A stretch of 5,335 nt of DNA from Verrucomicrobiia bacterium (GTDB lineage: Bacteria; Verrucomicrobiota; Verrucomicrobiia; Verrucomicrobiales; Akkermansiaceae): contig CANHKJ010000218.1 of the NCBI GenBank assembly GCA_947460915.1, positions 1 to 5,335 on the forward strand, written 5' to 3'. The number at the start of each line of letters is the position of its first letter. Position 1 is the stretch's first letter. The position numbers and the translations under genes are program-made. This document shows, piece after piece, positions 1 to 5,335 of the stretch. The notes below the pieces were generated by a model. It was not told the origin of the DNA. It searched no databases and saw only the letters and a program-made list of their open reading frames with translations.

Positions 1-144
1 GACACCTCCAATCGTGTTGCTATAATACCAAAAAAGCTGGATGAAATGCTCATCTTTCAACGATGCCTCGATTCCTAGATCTCCCAAATATGCTCGAAAA
101 AGGTGTGCATCCTCAGGAGTCGTAAATGTTGCGATTGTTGTCAT
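1..144 (-). CDS. DUF2007-like small protein, N-terminal part (cut by window edge)
   Basis: This reading frame starts with ATG at 144 on the minus strand and stays open for 48 codons to the left edge, so the C-terminus is missing. It is too short to be picked up by a length-filtered ORF search. The protein begins MTTIATFTTPEDAHLFRAYL, continues with GDLGIEASLKDEHF, and ends in YYSNTIGGV. This matches the pattern of the DUF2007 ('putative signal transducing protein') family: a short beta strand, a helix with a PEDAHLFRAYL-type motif, a 'LGIEA' turn, and a strand ending in a GGV segment that is normally followed by a V-x-V strand. The fold is ferredoxin-like and about 70-90 residues long, and its function is not established. 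There is no clear Shine-Dalgarno; the nearest purine tract, AAGG, is about 15 bases upstream. It lies 206 bases downstream of the beta-propeller gene on the same strand and need not share its transcript. The family call comes from pattern memory, not a search. Confidence 0.7.
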   Translation of the reverse strand, partial: MTTIATFTTPEDAHLFRAYLGDLGIEASLKDEHFIQLFWYYSNTIGGV

Positions 145-350
145 GGTTTTTATGTAGAGACCTTATGGCTGCAACTTATGCTAGTCACGCGTTTTTCGGT
201 CGATTTTGAGATTGTTAAAAATCTCGAGTCCTCCTACACCTGACCAGCGCGAGGGCGGGTGTTGAACACGGGGTTGAGTTCATGTTACGGTTGACGTCAT
301 CAACAAGGCGGCTAGTGGGGGTTGTTATGTCTCGACTTTTTAGCCGCCCC
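145..350. other. Intergenic region with short inverted repeats
   Basis: No convincing gene is seen between the two minus-strand genes. The stretch holds several small palindromes: GAGATT/AATCTC around a 6-base loop (208-225), GTGTTGAACAC (259-269), GTTGA-CGTCA-TCAAC (290-304), and the larger hairpin listed separately (307-348). Any promoter for the DUF2007-like gene should lie here, but no good -35/-10 pair could be found upstream of 144 on the minus strand. A plus-strand frame that opens at 282 runs into the gene at 351 and looks like its shadow. Confidence 0.5.
307..348 (-). terminator. Possible stem-loop terminator after the beta-propeller gene
   Basis: The arms GGCGGCTA (307-314) and TAGCCGCC (341-348) form a perfect 8-bp stem, with two more G-U pairs possible at its base on the minus-strand RNA. 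It begins two bases past the stop codon (TAA, 353-351), the usual place for a terminator. Against it, the loop is long (26 bases) and the bases that follow on the minus strand are only TTGTTG, not a proper U-tract. It could instead be an RNA-stabilising or processing hairpin. Confidence 0.35.
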
Positions 351-1634
351 TTACTCAAAGACGATCTTCAGTTTCTTGACGTGGAAGAATGCCTTGTCAG
401 AGGCATCGTCCGTGCCATGGTTCCGGAAGTAGATGTAAAATTCCTTTCCGCAACTGGCGAAGTCGGGCTCCAGAGAGTGGATGGATGTGTACGCGACATC
501 GTTCTTCCTGCCAAACGAGAATACGGGCTCGTCCGGGACGTTGAAATCGAGCGGGTCTGAACTGCGCCGCATGCAGACGGTTCTGTTTTTCGTGTCCACA
601 TTGAAGATGATCCATTTGTTGATGTGGCTGTTGTACATAAGCGAGGTGTGATACTCTGTCATCTTGCCTATGCACGCGGAACGTCCTCCCAGCCCGGGTT
701 CCTTCCAATCGTTCTCGTGGTATTTGTGCCATTCTGTGTTTTTCCCAAGTCGTGCATTTTCAATCAGCAGCTTCTTCGGAGCTCTAGCTACAGCCAAGTG
801 CGCTGCCTCGGGATCCTTGTCTTCCAGTGCACTCTGTCGGGAAGAGTCCAGAAAATAGTAGTAGATGTAGTCGTCGTCGACGCGTATTCCTGCTCCAGAA
901 ATGTTTACGTGTCCCCCGGCTGGCTTCTTCAGGCTCTCCTCCGTGGGGTCGGGGCACAAGGTCGAGATGGCGAAGCCGAGATGATCATACGACTTGCCGC
1001 CATCGGATGAATAAGCGACTCCTAGTCTGAACCTAGCCATACGCATGTCGGCGTGTTCATCCTCGTAATGAAACACTGCGAGTGACTCCTTGGAGTTGAT
1101 TTCATAGCGGTGCATCATCCATCCAATCCATCCAATGCGTTCCGGCCCTGCATTCGGGATTCCCCTGCTTTCTATAGCCTCGTAATTAGATGCATCGATT
1201 ACTGGTCCCTTGTCCGTCATTTTGCACCGGACTCGGCTGACCCATGCGTGGGGACCGTTCACCTTCTGTCTATGCGGGTGAGCAGGATGACTGATGTAGA
1301 TCCAAGCGTCATTTTTTCCAATGCGTTGCAAGGGCATCGTAGCATCGACGCTCCACACGTCGAACTTGTGCATGAGCACGTCATCGAAGAGGATGCCGGT
1401 ATCTTCCACGCTGAACTTAAAGTTGTCGCTTGTCTTCTCGATCGGAGTACCGTTCGGTTCAGGCGGCATGCTCCACCCTGACATGGTGAGTACGAATAGT
1501 GCGATCAGAGTCCAATGAATTCCACCCAGAGCCCATGCACGCATTTCGGATGTTTCGTTGTTTCTCTTCTCATATATAGGGAGAACGAGTGCAGGCGCGG
1601 TGTTGTCGTCAATGTGCAGAGTTTTTCTTATCAT
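351..1634 (-). CDS. Exported five-bladed beta-propeller protein, glycosidase-like
   Basis: A 427-residue protein. One strongly hydrophobic segment (about residues 34-55, ALGGIHWTLIALFVL core) indicates a signal peptide or signal anchor. No AxA cleavage site or lipobox cysteine is evident, so it may stay anchored. The rest carries repeated beta-propeller signatures: LAVFHYEDEH (185-194), GVAYSSDGGKSYDHLG (205-220), GGHVNISGAGIRVDDDYIYYY (240-260), AVARAP (281-286), EWHKYHENDWKEPGLGG (301-317), YHTSLMYNSHINKWIIF (328-344) and MRRSSDP (355-361). These resemble the five-bladed propeller clan containing GH43-like and DUF4185-type proteins of environmental bacteria. Many of those act on, or are predicted to act on, extracellular sugars. 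I cannot identify a catalytic triad, so neither a reaction nor a substrate is claimed. Start: ATG 1634 suits the upstream promoter. ATG 1544 (Met31, MRAWALGG) would give a more ordinary signal peptide. Neither has a Shine-Dalgarno. It is divergent from the sugar transporter operon, which suggests a shared carbohydrate role. Confidence 0.75.
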   Translation of the reverse strand: MIRKTLHIDDNTAPALVLPIYEKRNNETSEMRAWALGGIHWTLIALFVLTMSGWSMPPEPNGTPIEKTSDNFKFSVEDTGILFDDVLMHKFDVWSVDATMPLQRIGKNDAWIYISHPAHPHRQKVNGPHAWVSRVRCKMTDKGPVIDASNYEAIESRGIPNAGPERIGWIGWMMHRYEINSKESLAVFHYEDEHADMRMARFRLGVAYSSDGGKSYDHLGFAISTLCPDPTEESLKKPAGGHVNISGAGIRVDDDYIYYYFLDSSRQSALEDKDPEAAHLAVARAPKKLLIENARLGKNTEWHKYHENDWKEPGLGGRSACIGKMTEYHTSLMYNSHINKWIIFNVDTKNRTVCMRRSSDPLDFNVPDEPVFSFGRKNDVAYTSIHSLEPDFASCGKEFYIYFRNHGTDDASDKAFFHVKKLKIVFE

Positions 1635-1669
1635 ACAGAGGGGGGACTAATTTAGAAGTTCGGTTAGAG

Positions 1670-1709
1670 ATAATATCGAATCGACACAAAATATCAACAT
1701 GATTTTTTT
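1670..1709 (-). promoter_or_regulatory. Sigma70-type promoter candidate for the beta-propeller gene
   Basis: On the minus strand, TTGATA (1697-1692; one mismatch to TTGACA) is followed after 16 bases by TATTAT (1675-1670; one mismatch to TATAAT). Immediately upstream of the -35 box is an A-rich tract (GAAAAAAATC, 1710-1701) of the UP-element kind. Transcription would start near 1663, leaving a leader of about 28 bases before ATG 1634 and about 118 before ATG 1544. The position and quality are good, but the sigma-factor preference of this organism is not known. Confidence 0.5.
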
Positions 1710-1725
1710 CATCTTGAACCACGCT

Positions 1726-1742
1726 GCATTTCATCGAAATGC
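1726..1742. promoter_or_regulatory. 17-base palindrome, candidate operator in the divergent intergenic region
   Basis: GCATTTC-ATC-GAAATGC is a perfect inverted repeat with 7-base arms and a 3-base centre. It lies about 30 bases upstream of the minus-strand -35 box and 54-175 bases upstream of the possible starts of the ABC ATPase gene. Its size and symmetry fit a site for a dimeric helix-turn-helix repressor or activator, and the position would let one protein control both transcription units. No regulator gene is visible in the window, so the binding protein family is unknown. It has no T-tract and follows no gene, so a terminator is unlikely. Confidence 0.45.
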
Positions 1743-1864
1743 GCGAGGGGCGAAGAATTGACGCAAGGCAAATGTTTTATATCGACGTTTGATTTTTGAT
1801 TTGGGAGCGCAGCGGCAGCATAGGTGGGATCATTTTGCCTGATCGCATGGGGTTTGCTCTTTAC

Positions 1865-1870
1865 AGGTGG
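1865..1870 (+). promoter_or_regulatory. Possible ribosome binding site AGGTGG for the ABC ATPase
   Basis: AGGTGG (five of six bases match AGGAGG) ends six bases before ATG 1877. It is the only Shine-Dalgarno-like tract before any of the in-frame starts of this gene (TTG 1796, ATG 1847, ATG 1877, ATG 1901), and it is the reason for placing the start at 1877. Confidence 0.4.
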
Positions 1871-1876
1871 AAGCGG

Positions 1877-3445
1877 ATGCTCTTGACTGTCGTGCGACCT
1901 ATGACCCAAGAGAAACTGCCCGCAACTGCCCGTTTGTCGATGCAAGGCATCCGCAAGACGTTTGGCCCGACGATCGCGCTTGGGCATGTGGATTTGGCGG
2001 TATTGCCGGGTGAGGTGCATGCATTGGTGGGCGAAAATGGAGCTGGTAAAAGCACGTTGATGAAGGTGCTCTCGGGAGCGCACAGTGCGGATGCGGGAGT
2101 GATGTTTTTGGATGGTGTCCCCTATCAACCGCGCAATCCATTGCACGCGCGAGCTCAAGGTGTGGGGATGATTTATCAGGAGTTATCGATCGCACCGCAT
2201 CTGACGGTGGAGGAAAACATTGTGCTAGGAATGGAGCCGATGATGGGGCCTTTTGTGAATCGCAGAGAAATGCGTAATCGTGCGATGGAGGCGCTCGCGC
2301 ACTTTGATCATCCTGATCTCCAGCCGAATCGTTTGGCGGGTACTTTATCGGTATCGGCGCAGCAGTTGATCGAGATTGGTCGCTCGCTCGCGATGGGTTG
2401 TAAGCTGTTAGTGTTTGATGAGCCGACTTCGTCGCTGGCGCAAAAGGACATTGAGCGTTTGTTTTTGTTGATCGATCGGCTGAAGGCACAGGGAATTTCG
2501 ATTGTTTACATTTCGCATTTTCTGGAGGAAGTGAAACGTCTGGCATCGCGATTGACGATTTTGCGCGATGGTTCGGCGATTGCGACACGGGATGTGGCAA
2601 GCACGAGTCCAGAGGAAATCGTGTCTTTGATGGTGGGACGGGATGTGAATGATCTGTATCCGCGCAGTGAGCGGATGCGAGGTGAGCCGATTTTAGAAAT
2701 CAATCAACTCGCTGGAAAATCCAAACCACAAGATGCATCGCTAACGCTTCACCGTGGCGAAGTGATTGGGATTGCAGGCCTTGTCGGCTCCGGGCGCACG
2801 GAGTTTTTGCGCACACTCTTCGGACTCGACGCGGTGGCAGCGGGTGAGGTGAAAATTTCTGACGTAACCAGTAACAACAACTCCCCTGCAGCGCGCTGGA
2901 AGCAGGGCATCGGCATGCTCAGCGAGAATCGCAAGGAAGAAGGCCTCGCCTTGGGTTTATCGATTGCCGATAACATCACTCTTTCCTCGTTAGATCGTTT
3001 GGGACGTTTGGGCTATGTCTCGCCTGCGGAGATGAAATCTCGCAGTGCCCGTTGGATCGAAAAGCTCGGCATCAAATGCCAAGGTCCTCAGCAACGCATC
3101 GGCGCTTTATCTGGAGGCAATCAACAAAAGGCCGCTTTGGCACGATTGCTGGAGCATGATGTGGATGTGTTATTGCTGGATGAGCCGACGCGCGGCATCG
3201 ACATTGCGGCAAAGGCGCGGCTGTATGAAGCGATTGATGAAATCGTGGCAGATCCTGTGCGTCCGCGATCTGTGATCGTGATCTCCAGCTATCTGCCCGA
3301 GCTTTTTGGCATCTGTGATCGCATCGCCGTGATGTCGCGCGGCGTGCTCACAGAAGCCGTGCCAGTTCATGAAATCACCGCGGAGGACGTGATGCGCGTC
3401 GCCACGGGCAAGTCGGATACTCTCACTCATTTTTCATCCCTATGA
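1877..3445 (+). CDS. Sugar ABC transporter, two-domain ATP-binding protein (RbsA/XylG/AraG type)
   Basis: Cytoplasmic ATPase that powers uptake of a sugar or related solute through a CUT2-type ABC importer. Two ATPase domains are fused in one chain. Residues are numbered from ATG 1877. Domain 1 has a full Walker A, GENGAGKST (52-60), Q-loop YQE (100-102), weak signature LSVSAQQ (157-163), Walker B LLVFDEPTS (178-186) and switch His in YISHF (His214). Domain 2 has a degenerate Walker A GLVGSGRTE (301-309, Arg for Lys), a good signature LSGGNQQK (411-418), Walker B LLLDEPTRGID (432-442) and Ser-Ser in place of the switch His. This asymmetry is usual in RbsA-type proteins, where only one composite site is catalytic. 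Start choice: 1877 follows a Shine-Dalgarno-like AGGTGG and gives 522 residues. ATG 1901 would give 514, closer to E. coli RbsA (about 500). The frame is open back to TTG 1796, but those residues look unlike the family. The stop overlaps the permease start. The substrate is not decided by sequence. Confidence 0.93.
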   Translation: MLLTVVRPMTQEKLPATARLSMQGIRKTFGPTIALGHVDLAVLPGEVHALVGENGAGKSTLMKVLSGAHSADAGVMFLDGVPYQPRNPLHARAQGVGMIYQELSIAPHLTVEENIVLGMEPMMGPFVNRREMRNRAMEALAHFDHPDLQPNRLAGTLSVSAQQLIEIGRSLAMGCKLLVFDEPTSSLAQKDIERLFLLIDRLKAQGISIVYISHFLEEVKRLASRLTILRDGSAIATRDVASTSPEEIVSLMVGRDVNDLYPRSERMRGEPILEINQLAGKSKPQDASLTLHRGEVIGIAGLVGSGRTEFLRTLFGLDAVAAGEVKISDVTSNNNSPAARWKQGIGMLSENRKEEGLALGLSIADNITLSSLDRLGRLGYVSPAEMKSRSARWIEKLGIKCQGPQQRIGALSGGNQQKAALARLLEHDVDVLLLDEPTRGIDIAAKARLYEAIDEIVADPVRPRSVIVISSYLPELFGICDRIAVMSRGVLTEAVPVHEITAEDVMRVATGKSDTLTHFSSL

Positions 3446-4383
3446 ATCCCACAAAAGTTAAGTCCATCATTAGTCTCTTCGGTCCGTTTTTGGCGTTGAT
3501 CGTCGTCTATGCGATCTTCGGCGCCCTGAACCCTCGTTTTTTCACCGCCGATGTGGCGCTGAACATTCTAACGCAAACGGTGATTGTGGCAACGGCAGCG
3601 ATTGGCATGACCTTGATCATCATATCGGGCGGGATTGATCTTTCCGTCGCATCGATCTTGGCGCTCTGTGGTGTGATCGCGGCGTGGCTGGTGGCGCGGC
3701 ATGTCGATCCAGTGCTGGTGTTTTGCGGAACGATCGCGTTTGGTGCATTTTGTGGCTTTTGCAATGGCTCGGTGACGGTGTGGATGAAGCTGATGCCCTT
3801 CATCGTTACGTTAGGGACGATGCAAATTTTCCGTGGGAGCGCAAAAGTGTTTACCAATGGCACACCGATCAATCTCCCGCCTGAGGTCACCACATGGAAA
3901 GCATGGATGGGCGGCAGCGGCCTGCCTCACGGTGTGTGGTTGATGCTCGGCTTGGTGATTTTTTTCACATTGATCCTGCGCTACACACGCTTTGGTCGGC
4001 ACATTTATGCGGTCGGCTCCAATGAACTCACGGCAACTCTGTGCGGTCTGCCAGTGGCAAGGATAAAAATTTTCGTTTACAGCATCGGCGGGGCGATGGC
4101 GGGCCTAGCTGCGATCATGAACATGGCAAAATCCTCGCAAGGCGATCCCACGACAGCGATGGGGATGGAGCTGGATATCATCGCCGCAGTAGTCATCGGC
4201 GGGGCGAGTCTCTCAGGCGGAGAAGGCTCGGTGCTGGGTGCATTGGTAGGAGCTCTCCTGATGACAACCATCCGCAATGGTTGCGTAATGAATGGCATCC
4301 CTACCCCATGGACAGAGGTGATCACCGGCGCGATCATTGTGATCGCAGTCATCATCGATCGCCTGCGCCACAAGAGAGCGTGA
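3442..4383 (+). CDS. Sugar ABC transporter permease (RbsC type)
   Basis: Inner-membrane channel subunit of the same CUT2 importer, 313 residues, close to the usual 310-340 of the BPD_transp_2 family. About eight to ten hydrophobic segments can be seen, for example near 10-29, 43-62, 66-86, 90-110, 162-180, 207-226, 244-260, 262-278 and 288-305. Family hallmarks are ISGGIDLSV (61-69), PFIVTLGTM (119-127), the cytoplasmic coupling region TRFGRHIYAVGSNELTA (182-198), and ELDIIAAVVIGGASLSGGEG (243-262). The ATG shares an ATGA with the ATPase stop, and no Shine-Dalgarno is visible, so translation is probably coupled to the upstream gene. Two identical copies would pair with the two-domain ATPase. 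A periplasmic binding protein is needed for function but is not in the window. RbsC-like permeases carry many substrates (ribose, xylose, galactose, inositol, autoinducer-2), so specificity is left open. Confidence 0.94.
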   Translation: MNPTKVKSIISLFGPFLALIVVYAIFGALNPRFFTADVALNILTQTVIVATAAIGMTLIIISGGIDLSVASILALCGVIAAWLVARHVDPVLVFCGTIAFGAFCGFCNGSVTVWMKLMPFIVTLGTMQIFRGSAKVFTNGTPINLPPEVTTWKAWMGGSGLPHGVWLMLGLVIFFTLILRYTRFGRHIYAVGSNELTATLCGLPVARIKIFVYSIGGAMAGLAAIMNMAKSSQGDPTTAMGMELDIIAAVVIGGASLSGGEGSVLGALVGALLMTTIRNGCVMNGIPTPWTEVITGAIIVIAVIIDRLRHKRA

Positions 4384-4419
4384 GCAAGCTCGGCGAATTC
4401 AATTTTTTTTCACAATACC

Positions 4420-5268
4420 ATGACCATTACACCTATCGGAAATTATCGGGCACAATGGGGCGAAGGCCCTATTTGGTGGAACGACGCACTGTATTACGTC
4501 GACATTGAAAAACACCAAGTAATCCGCTTCACGCCGAGCACAGGTGAGGAAACGATTTGGAATGTGGGACAGCGCGTGGGCACCGTAGTGCCACGGTCGC
4601 AAGGCGGCTTGGTATGCGCTGGCGACCATGGATTTTTTTTCCTCGATGAAACTACGGGGGAAGTCACTCCCCTCGCCGATCCCGAACCAGAAAAAACGAA
4701 CAATCGCTTCAACGATGGTAAGTGCTCACCAGACGGATACTTTTTCGCCGGAACCATCAGCTTGATCAAGAAAACGGGCTATGCTGATCTGTATCGGCTC
4801 GCGCCCGATCTCAGCGTCACCAAAGCCTACGGTCCGGTGACGAACTCGAACGGCATCTGCTGGAGCCGCGATGGCAAAACGGTTTATTACATCGATACAC
4901 CGCGCCGAGAAATATTGGCATTCGATTACACAGATGGCACGTTTCACAACGAGCGCTCAGTAGTTTCCACCGCGCATCTCGACTCCTCACCGGATGGCAT
5001 GACGATCGATGAGAATGACCAACTGTGGGTCGCATTTTGCCATGGTGCCTGCGTGTGTCAGTTCGATCCCGTAAGCGGCAAAGAAATCATGCGCATTCCC
5101 CTGCCCTGCCTCGAAACCACAGCCTGTGCCTTTGGAGGAAAAGATCTCAGTGATCTCTACGTGACCACCGGCATTCACAAATCCGTCGAAGAAGAACACG
5201 CAGGCCGGCTATTTGTGATCACCGGCCTCGGTATCAAAGGCCAAGCCGGCCATGCATTCGGCGGCTAA
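4420..5268 (+). CDS. SMP-30/gluconolactonase-family sugar lactonase
   Basis: A 282-residue six-bladed beta-propeller of the SMP-30/gluconolactonase/LRE family, full length for the family (about 280-300). These cytoplasmic, metal-dependent enzymes hydrolyse sugar lactones to aldonic acids. The expected active-site positions are present: Glu15 in WGEGPIWW, Arg96 and Asn98 in NNRFNDGKCSPDG, Asn144 in TNSNGICWSRDGK, and Asp192 in SSPDGMTIDENDQLWVA. By analogy with human SMP30, Glu15, Asn144 and Asp192 would bind the metal, and Arg96 and Asn98 the substrate. CAFGG and LYVTT (236-249) and the ending LGIKG...FGG also fit. No signal peptide is seen. It follows the permease after 36 bases with no Shine-Dalgarno and no strong terminator between, so it is probably the third gene of the operon. 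It implies that the imported sugar is oxidised to a lactone by a dehydrogenase encoded elsewhere. The exact lactone cannot be read from sequence. Confidence 0.92.
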   Translation: MTITPIGNYRAQWGEGPIWWNDALYYVDIEKHQVIRFTPSTGEETIWNVGQRVGTVVPRSQGGLVCAGDHGFFFLDETTGEVTPLADPEPEKTNNRFNDGKCSPDGYFFAGTISLIKKTGYADLYRLAPDLSVTKAYGPVTNSNGICWSRDGKTVYYIDTPRREILAFDYTDGTFHNERSVVSTAHLDSSPDGMTIDENDQLWVAFCHGACVCQFDPVSGKEIMRIPLPCLETTACAFGGKDLSDLYVTTGIHKSVEEEHAGRLFVITGLGIKGQAGHAFGG

Positions 5269-5292
5269 GTAAATGGCCATGCGGTATTCTCG

Positions 5293-5335
5293 ATGAGCCA
5301 CCTGGTGTTGCAGAATAAACACCAGGCCAGCCTGC
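5293..5335 (+). CDS. Possible start of a further downstream gene (cut by window edge)
   Basis: An ATG 24 bases after the lactonase stop opens a frame of 14 codons that is still open at the right edge (MSHLVLQNKHQASL). The amino-acid mix is ordinary for a real N-terminus, and the spacing suits an operon gene, perhaps one of the missing sugar-oxidising enzymes, but nothing in 14 residues identifies a family. There is no Shine-Dalgarno, although most starts in this window also lack one. A hairpin occupies the same bases, so a non-coding interpretation is equally possible. Confidence 0.3.
   Translation, partial: MSHLVLQNKHQASL
5301..5326 (+). terminator. Stem-loop after the lactonase gene, possible terminator
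   Basis: CCTGGTGTT (5301-5309) and AACACCAGG (5318-5326) form a perfect 9-bp stem around an 8-base loop, 32 bases after the lactonase stop. That is a typical terminator position. However, the bases after it (CCAGCCTGC, to the window end) contain no T-run, and the same stretch can be read as the start of another gene. It is a real inverted repeat with an uncertain role. Confidence 0.3.

Noticed and set aside
208..225. GAGATT-GTTAAA-AATCTC inverted repeat as a terminator or operator
   Set aside because: The stem is short (6 bp), has no T-run on either strand and no clear promoter next to it. It is recorded only as part of the intergenic region.
282..560. Plus-strand open frame of 92 codons near the left side
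   Set aside because: Most of it lies antisense within the beta-propeller gene, and the protein resembles no family. It is best read as a shadow of that gene.
1758..1783. Possible plus-strand promoter TTGACG (1758-1763) with TTATAT/TATATC (1777-1783)
   Set aside because: The spacing is only 13-14 bases, too short for a standard sigma70 promoter, and no better pair was found. The transporter operon must have a promoter nearby, but the sequence does not identify it clearly.
1899..2600. Long minus-strand open frame of 233 codons inside the ABC ATPase gene
   Set aside because: The protein is low-complexity (Pro, Ser, Ala rich) and lies opposite the highly conserved first ATPase domain. It is an antisense shadow.
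4384..4410. Terminator between permease and lactonase (GAGC/GCTC followed by eight T)
   Set aside because: The stem is only four pairs and lies well ahead of the T-run, so it is too weak for efficient termination. The T-run may only be AT-rich spacer before the next start.
4041..4508. Plus-strand frame of 155 codons spanning the permease-lactonase junction
   Set aside because: Its translation is rich in Arg, His, Asp and Gly with no recognisable fold. Both genes it overlaps are strongly supported in another frame.
4633..4640. Run of eight T within the lactonase gene as a frameshift or slippage site
   Set aside because: The frame is intact on both sides and encodes a Phe run within a plausible propeller strand. 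There is no alternative frame of note.

Overview
The window looks like a chromosomal carbohydrate-use locus from a bacterium of the Planctomycetes-Verrucomicrobia group, most likely a verrucomicrobial heterotroph. Three things suggest this: the style of the DUF2007-like protein at the left edge, the exported beta-propeller protein, and the near absence of Shine-Dalgarno sequences before the start codons. The taxonomic call is an inference from protein style, not from a marker gene. No rRNA, tRNA, CRISPR array, transposase or phage gene is visible.

Left part, minus strand. Positions 1-144 hold the first 48 codons of a small DUF2007-like protein that runs off the left edge. Positions 145-350 are non-coding, with several short inverted repeats and one hairpin just after the next gene's stop. 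Positions 351-1634 encode an exported or membrane-anchored protein that resembles the five-bladed beta-propeller glycosidase-like families. A good minus-strand promoter candidate lies just upstream of it (1670-1697), with an A-tract behind the -35 box.

Middle, divergent intergenic region (1635-1876). Besides that promoter it holds a 17-base palindrome with perfect 7-base arms, GCATTTC-ATC-GAAATGC, at 1726-1742. It lies between the two divergent genes and is the best operator candidate in the window.

Right part, plus strand. A compact operon encodes a two-domain sugar ABC ATPase (RbsA/XylG/AraG type), its membrane permease (RbsC type, with an ATGA overlap), and, 36 bases later, an SMP-30/gluconolactonase-family lactonase. 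At the right edge, an open frame beginning at 5293 may be the start of the next gene, but a 9-bp hairpin covers the same bases.

Working model (inference): the exported propeller protein acts on, or binds, an extracellular glycan or sugar conjugate. The ABC transporter imports a released monosaccharide or related small molecule. Inside the cell the sugar is oxidised to a lactone by a dehydrogenase encoded elsewhere, and the SMP-30 protein opens the lactone to a sugar acid. The periplasmic substrate-binding protein and the oxidative enzymes are not in the window. The individual gene families are well known. I see no clearly new system, and the possibly new part is the combination of genes and the shared operator.
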